Shown here: in pieces, positions 44,618-53,835 of the stretch | Position numbering within the stretch: the stretch's first letter is position 1 | Layout: every line of letters begins with the position of its first letter | Position numbers and translations under genes: made by a program | NCBI GenBank assembly: GCA_029203105.1 | Contig: CP119318.1 | Span: forward strand, 1,936,501-2,000,500 | Direction of reading: 5' to 3' | Origin: Candidatus Kaistia colombiensis | GTDB taxonomy: Bacteria; Pseudomonadota; Alphaproteobacteria; Rhizobiales; Kaistiaceae | DNA length: 64,000 nucleotides | The notes under the pieces: generated by a model | Databases searched by the model: none | What the model was told of the DNA's origin: nothing | What the model saw: only the letters and a program-made list of their open reading frames with translations

Positions 44618-45829
44618 ATGAAAATCACGGACGTCAAAGTCATTGTCTGCTCGCCGGGCCGCAATTTCGTCACGCTCAAGATCATCACGGACGAGGGGAT
44701 CTACGGCATCGGCGACGGCACGGTGAACGGGCGGGAGCTTTCCGTCGTCAGCTATCTTCAGGATCACGTCGCGCCCCTCCTGATCGGGCGCGATCCGGCG
44801 CAGATCGAGGACATCTGGCAATATCTCTATCGCGGCGCCTATTGGCGGCGCGGGCCGATCACCATGGCCGCGATCTCGGCCGTCGACATGGCGCTCTGGG
44901 ACATCAAGGGCAAGGCGGCCAACATGCCGCTCTACCAGCTGCTCGGCGGCGCGTCTCGCGAGAAGGTGATGGTCTATTCCCACGCCCAGGGCATGTCGAT
45001 CGAGGAGGCCGTCGACGCGGTCGGCAAGAAGCGCGACGAGGGCTATGTCGCGATCCGCGCCCAGGTCGGCATTCCCGGCCTGCCGGCGATCTATGGCACG
45101 GGCAAGGGCTCGGACCAGGGCAAAGGCGGCATGGTCGATGCGCTGCCGAATGAAGAAGTCTGGTCCACGTCAAAGTACATGGTCCATATCCCGAAGTTGT
45201 TCGCGAGGCTGCGCGATACCTATGGCGACGACCTGCACCTGTTGCACGACACGCATCACCGCCTGACGCCGATCGAGGCCGCGCGCCTCGGCAAGGATCT
45301 GGAGCCATTCCGACTGTTCTGGCTGGAGGACCCGGTTCCGGCCGAGTTGCAGGAGGGCTACCGGCTGATCCGCCAGCACACGACGACGCCGATCGCGCTC
45401 GGTGAGGTCTTCAACACGATCTGGGATGCGAAGCTGCTGATCGAGGAACAGCTGATCGACTATATCCGCGCCACCTCGGTCCATGCCGGCGGTGTCACCG
45501 GCCTCAGACGCATCTTCGATTTTGCCTCGATCTATCACATCCGCACCGCCTGCCATGGCCCGATGGACGTGTCGCCGGTCGCCATGGGCGCGAACGTCCA
45601 TATCGATCTCTGGGTGCCCAATTTCGGCATCCAGGAATTCTCCGGCTACACACCGCTCATGCATGAGGTATTTCCGCATGCCTGGTCGCAGGATGGCGGC
45701 TATCTGCATCCGGGCGAGGCGCCCGGCCACGGCGTCGACATCGACGAGGCGCTCGCCGCCAAATACCCGTATGAGCGGGCCTATCTGCCGGTGAACCGGC
45801 TCGAGGACGGCACGCTCTGGCACTGGTGA
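44618..45829 (+). CDS. manD: D-mannonate dehydratase, ManD/RspA type (enolase superfamily)
   Basis: A 403-residue enolase-superfamily protein, the usual ManD length. Metal/catalytic landmarks are present: Asp211 and His213 in HDTHHR, Glu237 in WLEDPVP, Glu263 in ALGEVF, then ACHGPMD. The WRRGPITMAAISAVDMALWDIKGK segment and the terminal LPVNRLEDGTLWHW are distinctive of ManD. It would convert D-mannonate (and/or D-gluconate at low rate) to 2-keto-3-deoxygluconate. The family is very conserved; some members are nearly inactive, so activity here must not be taken for granted. The operon's UxuA-like proteins make it functionally redundant or specialised. Confidence 0.9.
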   Translation: MKITDVKVIVCSPGRNFVTLKIITDEGIYGIGDGTVNGRELSVVSYLQDHVAPLLIGRDPAQIEDIWQYLYRGAYWRRGPITMAAISAVDMALWDIKGKAANMPLYQLLGGASREKVMVYSHAQGMSIEEAVDAVGKKRDEGYVAIRAQVGIPGLPAIYGTGKGSDQGKGGMVDALPNEEVWSTSKYMVHIPKLFARLRDTYGDDLHLLHDTHHRLTPIEAARLGKDLEPFRLFWLEDPVPAELQEGYRLIRQHTTTPIALGEVFNTIWDAKLLIEEQLIDYIRATSVHAGGVTGLRRIFDFASIYHIRTACHGPMDVSPVAMGANVHIDLWVPNFGIQEFSGYTPLMHEVFPHAWSQDGGYLHPGEAPGHGVDIDEALAAKYPYERAYLPVNRLEDGTLWHW

Positions 45830-45911
45830 ACCAGCGACGGCCCGGCTCCGGTCCAGGACCGCGAGTCGGGTCGTCCCATCCCCCCAATTTCGACATCCGG
45901 AATGCCCAACG

Positions 45912-47063
45912 ATGAAGATCACCGCCATTCTCGCCTATCCGGTATGGGTCGGCTCGCGCAACCAACTGCTCGTCAAGGTTGAAACCGATGAAGGGGTCTT
46001 CGGATGGGGCGAGAGCGGCCTGTCCGGCCGCGAAAAGGCGGTGGTCGGCGCGATTGACCACTATCGGGAGTTCCTGATCGGCCGCGACCCGCGCCAGATC
46101 GGCGCGCTGTGGCAGGAAATGTATCGCAGCCAGTATTTCGAGGGCGGCCGCGTCCTGCAGGCGGCAATCTCGGCGATCGACATCGCGCTCTATGACATCC
46201 TCGGCAAGGCGCTCGGCGTGCCGGTCTACCAGCTGCTCGGCGGCAAGCAGCGCGATCGCATCCCGACCTTCGCCAGCACCTCGGTGCCGCCCGGCGAAGC
46301 GATGATCGAGCAGGCGCGCGAGCTGATGGCCGCCGGCTGGAACGCCATGCGCCTGTCGCCGGCCTTCCACGGCGGTTCCAACATCTACGAGCCGCGCGAG
46401 AGCATCGCGGCGACGGCGAAATGGTGCATCAAGGCGCGGGAGGCGCTCGGCGACGAGGTGGTGCTCGGCATCGACTACCACCATCGCCTCTCGGTCGCCG
46501 AGGCGGCGAGCTATTGCCAGAAGATGCCTTCCGGCACGCTCGACTTCCTTGAGGAGCCGATCCGGGACGAGACGCCGGAAGCCTATGAGGCGCTGCGCCG
46601 GATGGTCGACGTTCCCTTCGCCATCGGCGAGGAGTTCGCCTCCAAGTGGCAGTTCCTGCCCTACATCGAGCGCGACATTCACCAGTTCAACCGCATCGAC
46701 ATCTGTAATGTCGGCGGTCTGACCGAGTCGATGAAGGTCGCCGGCTGGAGCGAGGCGCACTATGTCGACATGATGCCGCATAACCCGCTCGGGCCGATCT
46801 GCACGGCCGCGACGGTGCATTTCGCGGCGGCGGTGCCGAACTTCTCCTGGCTCGAGACGCGCACCTCGACGGCGGAGCAGCTCGGCTTCGACAATTCCGA
46901 ATTCTTCCCAGTGCAGCCCAGGATCGAGAACGCGCATTACCCGGTTCTCGATACGCCTGGCCTCGGCGTCGAGGTGAACGAGGCGTTGATCCAGCAGCAG
47001 AGCTTCAAGTTCTGGGAAGCACCGCATCTGAAGCGGCGCGACGGCTCGGTGACCAACTGGTAG
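45912..47063 (+). CDS. Galactonate-dehydratase-like enolase-superfamily enzyme (DgoD-like)
   Basis: A 383-residue mandelate-racemase-group protein. Residues matching E. coli DgoD are Asp188 and His190 in GIDYHHR, Glu214 in LEEPI, Glu240 in IGEEF and His290 in MPHNPLGPI. The HNPLGPICTAAT stretch is very DgoD-like. It should dehydrate D-galactonate or a stereochemically related acid to the 2-keto-3-deoxy acid. It is the last gene of the uronate/aldonate operon, 82 bases after manD, with a hairpin downstream. Substrate stereochemistry cannot be read from sequence. Confidence 0.85.
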   Translation: MKITAILAYPVWVGSRNQLLVKVETDEGVFGWGESGLSGREKAVVGAIDHYREFLIGRDPRQIGALWQEMYRSQYFEGGRVLQAAISAIDIALYDILGKALGVPVYQLLGGKQRDRIPTFASTSVPPGEAMIEQARELMAAGWNAMRLSPAFHGGSNIYEPRESIAATAKWCIKAREALGDEVVLGIDYHHRLSVAEAASYCQKMPSGTLDFLEEPIRDETPEAYEALRRMVDVPFAIGEEFASKWQFLPYIERDIHQFNRIDICNVGGLTESMKVAGWSEAHYVDMMPHNPLGPICTAATVHFAAAVPNFSWLETRTSTAEQLGFDNSEFFPVQPRIENAHYPVLDTPGLGVEVNEALIQQQSFKFWEAPHLKRRDGSVTNW

Positions 47064-47098
47064 GCCGCCTCGCCAGCGGCGATTGCTCCGCTAGACGT

Positions 47099-47121
47099 CC
47101 CGGCGTTCGCTCGGCGCCGGG
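47099..47121. terminator. Hairpin between convergent genes
   Basis: CCCGGCG pairs with CGCCGGG around a nine-base loop, in the 63-base gap between the DgoD-like gene and the convergent persulfide-dioxygenase-type gene. The stem is short and U tracts are absent, so it is a modest terminator candidate. Confidence 0.45.
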
Positions 47122-47126
47122 GCGAA

Positions 47127-48164
47127 TCACTGACCGATGGGGCCGGCGGCCTTCTTCCAGGCGTCGAAGCCGCCTTCGATGTGGCGGGCGGTCTTCAGGC
47201 CGGCATCTTGCGCCGCCTGCACGGCCATGGCCGAGCGCTCGCCGAAGGCGCAGTAGAAGACGATCCGCTTGTCGCCTTCGATTGCCAGCGCGTGCAGCAT
47301 GCCGCCGGTGCCGAGGTTTTCCTGCAGCGCGGGGTAGGGAGCGTGGATCGAGCCGGGGATGACGCCGTGGCGGTCGCGCTCGGCCTTCTCGCGCAGGTCG
47401 ACGAGCGTCACGTCGCTGCGGCCGCGCATGTCCATCGCCTGTTTCGCCGATACCGCCCAGCCCTTGCGGGCGATGTCGTCCTGGTGGAGGCCGACGCGGA
47501 TATTGGCGGGTACCGCGACGTCCATCATCTTCGGGTTCGGCAGGTTGAGGTTGTTCATCAGCTCGACGTATTCGTCGATCGACTTCACCCGGAGCCGCGG
47601 ATTGAAACGCCTTTCCTCGCCAATCGTGGAAACCGTGTCGCCCTTGTAGTCATGTGCCGGGTAGAGCAGCGTCTCGTCTGGCAGGCGCAGCAGCTTGTTG
47701 AAGATCGAGTCATACTGCGCGCGCGGATCGCCGTTCTGGAAATCGGTGCGGCCGGTGCCGCGGATGAGCAGCGTGTCGCCGGTGAAGACGCGCCCACCCA
47801 TCACATAGGAATAGGAATCGTCGGTGTGTCCCGGCGTGTAGAGCGCATCGAGGCTCAGGCCTTCGATGGTGATGCGGTCGCCGTCCGAGACCCGCATCGA
47901 GACGACATCGGCCTTGGTCTGCTCGCCCATGACGGTGATGCACTGCGTGTGATCGCGCAACGCGCCGAGGCCGGTGATGTGATCGGCGTGCAGATGCGTA
48001 TCGACCGCCTTGACGAGCCGGAGGTCCAGCTCCCGCACCAATTGCAGGTAGCGATCGACCTTTTCGAGAACCGGGTCGATGATCAGGGCCTCGCCGCCCG
48101 GCCGGCTGGCGAGGAGGTAGGTGTAGGTACCGGAAACGCTATCGAACAGCTGTCGAAATATCAT
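47127..48164 (-). CDS. MBL-fold persulfide dioxygenase fused to a rhodanese domain
   Basis: A 345-residue fusion. Residues 1-235 form a metallo-beta-lactamase fold of the ETHE1 type, with HLHADH at 57-62 and downstream His/Asp ligands in YTPGHTDDS and FTGDTLL. Residues 255-345 are a rhodanese domain with active Cys305 in YCAFGERS. Known relatives oxidise glutathione persulfide to sulfite and exchange sulfur with thiosulfate, detoxifying sulfide. The start is ATG 48164; an in-frame ATG four codons upstream (48176) is possible but has no ribosome site. It is transcribed alone, 118 bases downstream of the GlpD-like gene. Confidence 0.9.
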   Translation of the reverse strand: MIFRQLFDSVSGTYTYLLASRPGGEALIIDPVLEKVDRYLQLVRELDLRLVKAVDTHLHADHITGLGALRDHTQCITVMGEQTKADVVSMRVSDGDRITIEGLSLDALYTPGHTDDSYSYVMGGRVFTGDTLLIRGTGRTDFQNGDPRAQYDSIFNKLLRLPDETLLYPAHDYKGDTVSTIGEERRFNPRLRVKSIDEYVELMNNLNLPNPKMMDVAVPANIRVGLHQDDIARKGWAVSAKQAMDMRGRSDVTLVDLREKAERDRHGVIPGSIHAPYPALQENLGTGGMLHALAIEGDKRIVFYCAFGERSAMAVQAAQDAGLKTARHIEGGFDAWKKAAGPIGQ

Positions 48165-48282
48165 TGTCCGCCCCATCGTACGCGGCGCGGATCCAGTCCG
48201 CCGCCAGCAGAAGCGACGACATTCTATCATGTCGCGCGATCGCTGGCGCGAGCAGCCCGGAGACGGCGAAAGTGGACTGAAG

Positions 48283-49920
48283 TCAGCCGGTGCTCTCGCG
48301 GCAGAGTTCCAGCCGCCGCGCCAGCGCTTCGCGGTCCGGTGCCCGCAGATATTGATCGGTGCGCCGCCGGATGATGTCGTCCGCAGAAACGGCGAGTTCC
48401 GCGTCGCGGAAAAAGGCGACTTCGCCGCGGGTCAGGCGACCGTCGTCGGAGATCGGGTCGGCCCCGTGGGCGAGGATCCATTCGGCGACGGTCGCGGCCC
48501 GGCTGCCATAGGTTTCGATCAGTCGTGCTGCCAGCACGGGCTCGATGCCCGCCGCCTGCAACGCTTCCGCCAGTTGCTGGCGACCGTCGCCGCCCGAGAA
48601 GCGAGGCTTGCCACCGCCAATGGCGAGATCGCGCGTCGAGACCGACCGCCTTCGGCCGAGGATCTGCAGCACCGTGTCCGTTGTATCCTCGGCCATCCGG
48701 CGGAAGGTGGTCCATTTGCCGCCGACGATCGTCACGACCGGCAGTTTGTTGGCCTCGTGGCGGAATATGGCGTGGCTGCGGCTGCGGTTGGCGAGGTTGG
48801 CCTCCTTGGAGCGCACCACCGGCCGGACGCCGATCAGGTGCGCGACGACGGTGTCGCGGCTCAGGGCGACATCGGGCAGGGCGGCCGCGAGCGCGTCGAG
48901 CAGATAGCGTTCGTCGGCCTCGGTTGCCGTCGCGGTGTCGGGATCGTCGCAGGCCCACTCCGTCGTCCCGAGCAGGACGCGGTCGTCAGCGAGGCGGTAG
49001 ACCACGCAGAGACGGCGTTTCGCCGGGTCGTCATGGTTGTCCTCGAAGAAGAAGAGGTCGTCGCCGAGCCTGGCGGCCAGTTCCGGGGCATCCAGGATGA
49101 GATGGATGCCGGCAATGCCGCCGGTCATTTTTTCCCGGATCCCGAACAGCGCCGCCACCTTGTCGGCATGAGCGCCGGCGGCATTGACGACGGCGCGGGC
49201 CGTCACGGAAAACGATTGCCCGGACAGCTGGTTTTCGAGGTGAAGGGTGGTGCCTTCCGCCGCGACGAGACGGCAGTAGTTCAGCGCCGCCGATCCGCCG
49301 CCGCTCGCGACGCCGTCCTCGACGAGTTCGATCGCGACGCGTTCCGGCGCGTGGATGCGGCCTTCATAGGTCCAGACCGCGCCGGCGAACTTCCGGTCGA
49401 GGTAAGGGAAGCGGCGTCGTGCCGACTTGCCCGCGGCGACGCCGCTGCGCGGCAGGACCGGCGATCGGCCGGCCAAGGCGTCGTAGAGCCTCGCGCCGAT
49501 CGCCATGGGCACGATGCCAGGCAGTCCGTGCCCCGGAAGCAGCCGCAGGAAGCGAAGCGGCGCGGCGAACAGGCCGCCGAAGCGCGAGCGCAGCGGCAGC
49601 ACCACGCGGATCGGCCGGACCGCATGCGGCGCATTGGCGATCAACCGGTCGCGCTCCTCGACCGATTCGCGGACAAGCTCGATCTCGCCGCGCTCCAGAT
49701 AGCGGAATCCGCCATGGGCGACGCGGGTCAGCGCGCCACTCGCGCCGCTCGCGAAATCGCCGCGTTCGACCAGAAGCACGCGAAGCCCTTGCATCGCCAG
49801 ATCGCGGAACGTCCCGGCGCCGGTGATGCCGCCGCCGATGACGACGACGTCGAAGCGGCTGTCGGCGGCGATCTCGGCCTCCATCCGCGCCCGGGCGAGC
49901 GGCGGCGCGGGCAGGCTCAT
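48283..49920 (-). CDS. glpD: GlpD-like FAD-dependent glycerol-3-phosphate (or polyol-phosphate) dehydrogenase
   Basis: A 545-residue flavoprotein. The FAD motif GGGITGAG starts at residue 29, followed by VERGDFASGASG and the THLIGVRPV-like and GGKWTTFR motifs (about 335 and 395) characteristic of GlpD. It would oxidise sn-glycerol 3-phosphate or a similar alcohol phosphate at the membrane and feed quinone. It overlaps the MtnC-like gene by ATGA. No GlpF, GlpK or GlpR gene is next to it. In this unit it may instead act on a product of methylthioribose or pentose breakdown, such as a triose or erythritol phosphate. Confidence 0.88.
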   Translation of the reverse strand: MSLPAPPLARARMEAEIAADSRFDVVVIGGGITGAGTFRDLAMQGLRVLLVERGDFASGASGALTRVAHGGFRYLERGEIELVRESVEERDRLIANAPHAVRPIRVVLPLRSRFGGLFAAPLRFLRLLPGHGLPGIVPMAIGARLYDALAGRSPVLPRSGVAAGKSARRRFPYLDRKFAGAVWTYEGRIHAPERVAIELVEDGVASGGGSAALNYCRLVAAEGTTLHLENQLSGQSFSVTARAVVNAAGAHADKVAALFGIREKMTGGIAGIHLILDAPELAARLGDDLFFFEDNHDDPAKRRLCVVYRLADDRVLLGTTEWACDDPDTATATEADERYLLDALAAALPDVALSRDTVVAHLIGVRPVVRSKEANLANRSRSHAIFRHEANKLPVVTIVGGKWTTFRRMAEDTTDTVLQILGRRRSVSTRDLAIGGGKPRFSGGDGRQQLAEALQAAGIEPVLAARLIETYGSRAATVAEWILAHGADPISDDGRLTRGEVAFFRDAELAVSADDIIRRRTDQYLRAPDREALARRLELCRESTG

Positions 49921-50621
49921 GCCCGCTTCGGCCAGTTCTTGAGTTCCACCTCTTCGAAGGAGCGGATCTCGGGAAAGCGGGCGTCGGAGGGCGTATCCTC
50001 GCGCAGCACATGCACGACCGGCAGGCCGGCCGCCGTGGCCGCCACCAGCTCGCGCGGGTTATCGGAGAAGAAGAGGAGTTTTTCCGGCGCGACGCCGATC
50101 GCGGCGGCGATGCTCAGGTAGGAGGAACGCTCGATCTTGGCGCCGGTGTCCGTGTCGAAATGGCCGGAGAACAGGTAGCGGAGATCGCCGGCCTGGTTGA
50201 ACTGGTAGAACTGCACCTGCGACTGGATCGAGCCCGAGGAGAAAATGTAGAGCGGCACGCCGGCGGCGTGCCAGCGCTTCAGGACGGCCAGCGCGTCGTC
50301 GTAGATGTGTCCCTTGAAGGCGCCCTCGGCATAGCCGTTTTCCCAGACCAGGCCCTGGATCTTTTTCAGAGGCGGTGCCTTCTTGTCTTCCGCCAACCAG
50401 CCGAGCAGCACCTCGACCGGATCGCTTTCCGGCGTCGCCAGGGCGCGCGTGGCGGACAGGATCTCCTGGATCACCGGCTCGCCGCGATGCGCCGCGACAT
50501 AGGCCGGCAGGTGCTCGCGCAGATAGCCGTAGAGGACGCTGACGACATAAGGCAGCGAGCTGATCGTTCCCTCGATGTCGAGCAGGACGACATCGGGCTC
50601 GAATGGCAGTGTATCGGACAT
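49917..50621 (-). CDS. mtnC: HAD phosphatase, acireductone synthase (MtnC) family
   Basis: A 234-residue HAD hydrolase. The nucleophile motif is DIEGT at 15-19, the exact variant used by enolase-phosphatase E1 (MtnC). The SSGS segment in FSSGSIQSQVQ and the SDN motif in FFSDNPRELV follow in order. MtnC enolises and dephosphorylates 2,3-diketo-5-methylthiopentyl-1-phosphate in methionine salvage. The canonical SDVxxEL acid motif is replaced by SDNPREL, so substrate may have shifted. It overlaps GlpD by ATGA and follows the kinase by seven bases. Confidence 0.85.
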   Translation of the reverse strand: MSDTLPFEPDVVLLDIEGTISSLPYVVSVLYGYLREHLPAYVAAHRGEPVIQEILSATRALATPESDPVEVLLGWLAEDKKAPPLKKIQGLVWENGYAEGAFKGHIYDDALAVLKRWHAAGVPLYIFSSGSIQSQVQFYQFNQAGDLRYLFSGHFDTDTGAKIERSSYLSIAAAIGVAPEKLLFFSDNPRELVAATAAGLPVVHVLREDTPSDARFPEIRSFEEVELKNWPKRA

Positions 50622-50628
50622 CGGATTC

Positions 50629-51936
50629 TCAGCGGTTGGCGTCTGGATTGAGCCCGACATTCTCGAAGCGCGGCACGGCGTCGAGGAAGGCACCGAGATC
50701 CGCAAAGCGGGCCGGCTCCTTCAGCACGCAGCGCGCGAAGGCGAGGGCGGAGGCCTGCGTTTCGGCGCGGCGCTTCGTGTCCTCGATGATGCCGAAATCG
50801 TCGACCTGCGCGTAGGAGATCACACGGCGGATCATCTTGATCGCGGCGAAGGCGACGAGGTCCTGGAAGACGGCCTGGGTAAAATCGCGGCGGATGGTGG
50901 CGAGGCGCGCCTGGCCGCTCGCGTCGGCGAAATGCGTGGCGGGATAGCCGTCGCCGTCGGTGTCGGGCGACGCGGCCCACAGCGCCAGCAATTCGCTCTC
51001 GAAGGTCTGCCAGAGCGTCGCGATCTGTTCGAGCAGCCACTGACGGTGCGCGTCCCGTTCGGCCGGGTCGCGGTCATAGCCGCCCTGGGCGTACCAGTTG
51101 ATGATGAGATTGGCTGCGAAGGCGCCGAGGTCGAAGCCGATCGGGCCGAAGGTCGAGAACTCGCCGTCGATGACGCGCGTGTCGTCCTCCGTCACCATGA
51201 CCGAGCCGGAATGCAGGTCGCCGTGCAGCAGAGCCTGCCGATTGGAGAGAAAGGCGTTGCGGTGGCGGGCGACGGCGGTCTTGAGCTCGACGTCCTCGCG
51301 CAGGGCCTTGGCCCAGGGGTCGATTTCCGAAATGTACCGGTTGCGCCAGACCTCGACATAGGGGTCGACGAAGATCAGGTCGACACTGATGCGCAGCAGC
51401 GAGATGTTGCCGGAGAAGAGCCCGATATCCTCGAACTTGCGCTCGAACGGCACACCGAGATCGGAGGTATGGAAGGCCGCAAGGGCGACATAGCGGCCGA
51501 CATCGGCAGCCGCCCTCGGGAAGCGCCGGCCCTCGATCAGCCCACCGCGCAGCACGATATGCGGCGACAGCTTCTCCATGACGATGAACTGCAGCACGGG
51601 ATCAAAATGCAACAGCCTGGGCGCGAGCGGGCCGACGATCGCCGCCAGCCGGCGCATATAGCTCGCCTCGAAGAAAGCGCGGTCCTCGGCGAGCGGCCAG
51701 CTGTCGCCGTGATAGCGCACCCAGGGTAGCGCCTGCTTGGCGCAGACGCCGCCTTGCGGTCCGTCGATGATGAATACGGCGTTGATGTAGCCGTCCGCGA
51801 CGTCGCGGATCGTCCAGTCGGCGGGGCTGCCGCCGAGGATCGCCGCGATTTCCGGCAGCGCGGCGAGATGGTGGAGGATCTCGGCTTGCGCGAGAATGCG
51901 GTAGTCGTCGGTACGAGCGTTCACAACTGCGGACAT
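50629..51936 (-). CDS. mtnK: S-methyl-5-thioribose kinase
   Basis: A 435-residue kinase of the aminoglycoside-phosphotransferase-like fold. The catalytic loop is LHGDLHSG with Asp240, and the metal motif is IDGEF with Asp257. The flanking FSTFGPIGFDLG is diagnostic for MtnK. It phosphorylates 5-methylthioribose to the 1-phosphate, the entry step of methionine salvage in organisms with separate nucleosidase and kinase. The isomerase MtnA and dehydratase MtnB genes are not in this window. It follows the importer permease by 25 bases. Confidence 0.92.
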   Translation of the reverse strand: MSAVVNARTDDYRILAQAEILHHLAALPEIAAILGGSPADWTIRDVADGYINAVFIIDGPQGGVCAKQALPWVRYHGDSWPLAEDRAFFEASYMRRLAAIVGPLAPRLLHFDPVLQFIVMEKLSPHIVLRGGLIEGRRFPRAAADVGRYVALAAFHTSDLGVPFERKFEDIGLFSGNISLLRISVDLIFVDPYVEVWRNRYISEIDPWAKALREDVELKTAVARHRNAFLSNRQALLHGDLHSGSVMVTEDDTRVIDGEFSTFGPIGFDLGAFAANLIINWYAQGGYDRDPAERDAHRQWLLEQIATLWQTFESELLALWAASPDTDGDGYPATHFADASGQARLATIRRDFTQAVFQDLVAFAAIKMIRRVISYAQVDDFGIIEDTKRRAETQASALAFARCVLKEPARFADLGAFLDAVPRFENVGLNPDANR

Positions 51937-51961
51937 GGGGCCTCCTGATCGCGTCTTGACA

Positions 51962-52777
51962 TCATTTTACGCCGCCATGTGCAAGGCCCTCGACCAGATG
52001 CCGTTGCATCACGAGGGCGATGACGTAGATCGGCAGGATGCCGGCGAGCGACGCGGCGGCGATCTGGCCGAAATTGACCAGGCGGTCGCCCTGGAACAGC
52101 GAGATGCCCACGGTGAGCGTGCGCATGCCGTCGCTGAGCGTCAGGCCGGAGGCAAGCAGGTACTCGTTGAAGCTCAGGATGATGACGATGATGAGGGTCG
52201 CTGCGATGCCCGGCGCGATCATCGGTGCGACGACCGAGACCAGCGTCCTGAGACGGCTCGCGCCGTCGAGCGCCGCGGCCTCCTCGATTTCCAGCGGAAC
52301 GCGGCTGAGGAAGGGAGCCAGCAGCCAGAACGCGACGGGAATGTTCAGGAAGCCGTAGATCAGGATCAGCCCGGCATGGGTGTTGAGGAGGCCGACCGTC
52401 TTCAGGAGGAAGAAAAACGGGATGAGGCCGACCACCGGGGGAGCGATATAGCTTGCGAGCGTCGCCTGCGGCAGGAATTTGCGGCCGATGCCGAGCCGGA
52501 TCATCGCATAGGCCGCCGGCAGGGTGATGGCGATGGTGACAAGGCCGGCCAGGACGGAGATCACCACGGAGTTGACGATGAAGGTCGCGAGCGACGTCGC
52601 CTCGAACGCCGCCGGCCAGTTGGCGAGCGTCGGCTCCTGCGGCAGGAAGGCGCCGGTGAGCACATCGTCCTGCCGCTTGAACGAGACGGAAAGGAGATAG
52701 GCAATCGGCAGCAGCAGGAAAGCGACGGCCGCGCCGGCGGCCAGGATCTGCAGGATGCGGATGGACGGCCGGGTCAT
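51962..52777 (-). CDS. ABC transporter permease (MalG type)
   Basis: A 271-residue inner-membrane permease with six helices. The EAA motif loop is EEAAALDGASRLRTLVSVVAP near residue 180-200. It is the second permease of the importer located beside mtnK. Its start overlaps the stop of the preceding (frameshifted) permease by ATGA, which shows the pair evolved as one coupled unit. No ATPase gene is present in this operon. Confidence 0.92.
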   Translation of the reverse strand: MTRPSIRILQILAAGAAVAFLLLPIAYLLSVSFKRQDDVLTGAFLPQEPTLANWPAAFEATSLATFIVNSVVISVLAGLVTIAITLPAAYAMIRLGIGRKFLPQATLASYIAPPVVGLIPFFFLLKTVGLLNTHAGLILIYGFLNIPVAFWLLAPFLSRVPLEIEEAAALDGASRLRTLVSVVAPMIAPGIAATLIIVIILSFNEYLLASGLTLSDGMRTLTVGISLFQGDRLVNFGQIAAASLAGILPIYVIALVMQRHLVEGLAHGGVK

Positions 52778-53722
52778 GAATAGTGCTCCGAGGCCCATCG
52801 ATGCAGCCGGACGACCGGGATCGTCACGATGCCGATGACGATGGCGTAGATCAGGGTCTGCGCCGCCGCGCGTCCGACGTCGAACTGCTCGAGCGCCAGA
52901 CGCCAGATGCTGAAGGTGGCCGTGGTCGTCGTGAAGCCTGGGCCGCCGAAGGTCAGGACATAGACGAGGTCGAACAGCTTGAAGCCGATGATCAGCTTCA
53001 GCAGGAAGATCGAGGCGAGCGGCGCCATGACGAGCGGCAGGGTGATGTGGCGGAACCGCTGCCAGGGGCCGGCGCCGTCGATCAGCGAGGCTTCGTGGAC
53101 GCCGTCCGGCAGGCTCACCAGCGCGGCGAAACAGAGGATGGTGACGAATGGAACCCATTGCCAGAGATCGGCAACACCGATCGAGAGCCAAGCGGGCACC
53201 GGGCGTCGCGAGAAAGGAGATCGGTGCGTCGACGACGCCCCAACTGAGCAGGATGCCGTTCAGCAGGCCGCCCGAGGGCGCAAGGATCAGCTTCCAGGCG
53301 ACGCCGACCACGACGGGCGGCGTCATCAGGGGCAGCAGCACCAGCGTCAGCAGATAGCGGCCGGCCTTCAGCAGCGCGACGAGCAGGCTTGCCAGGGCGA
53401 AGCCGATCGCGAGTTCGACGATGGCCGAGCCGAAGGCGAACAAGATGCTCTTGATCACGGCGGCCTGGAAGATCGGGTCGAGCAGCGCCGTCGTGATCTG
53501 CTTGGTCCCGACAAAGGCGCGGAACGGTTTGCCGAGCGTGCTCTTGGTCGTGGCGAGCGCGATGAGGAACAGCGTCGGATAGACCGTCGTCACGATGAGC
53601 GCGAAGGCGAGCGGCGCCACCCAGAGCGCCTTGTGCCACTGGCGCAGCCGCGACGCGGCTGTTTCGCGGAACTGCGCGGCGTCGCCACCGTAGGCCGGCC
53701 GGGAGAGCGGCAGGTTGGTCAT
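52774..53722 (-). pseudogene. ABC transporter permease (MalF type) broken by a single-base frameshift
   Basis: The first 173 codons (MTNLPLSRP... to FLATPG) read in one frame; the remaining 141 codons (AWLSIGVADLWQW to WASEHYS) read in another. The full span is 949 bases, one more than a multiple of three, so removing one base restores a normal 315-residue MalF-type permease with an intact EAA loop (EASLIDGAGPWQRFRHITLP). The break lies at about 53193-53201, next to a GGG run, so either a sequencing error or a real inactivation is possible. The retained ATGA coupling to the next gene argues for recent or artefactual change. Confidence 0.85.
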
Positions 53723-53811
53723 GCGCTGCCTCGCCGCCGATGCGCCATGGTGTCGAGCTCGGTATCGATCGCCCGGCCAAGCGCAGGGGTGGAAAGGTGC
53801 GTCTTGCTCAT
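53719..53811 (-). CDS. Possible 30-residue leader peptide upstream of the permease gene
   Basis: A short frame MSKTHLSTPALGRAIDTELD... of 30 residues ends with a stop that overlaps the permease start by ATGA. An AGGGACGAG stretch precedes its start. It lies between the post-binding-protein hairpin and the permease gene and could couple or attenuate translation. It has no recognisable domain; it may also be fortuitous. Confidence 0.3.
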   Translation of the reverse strand: MSKTHLSTPALGRAIDTELDTMAHRRRGSA

Positions 53812-53835
53812 GCTCGTCCCTGCCATCAAAACAAA

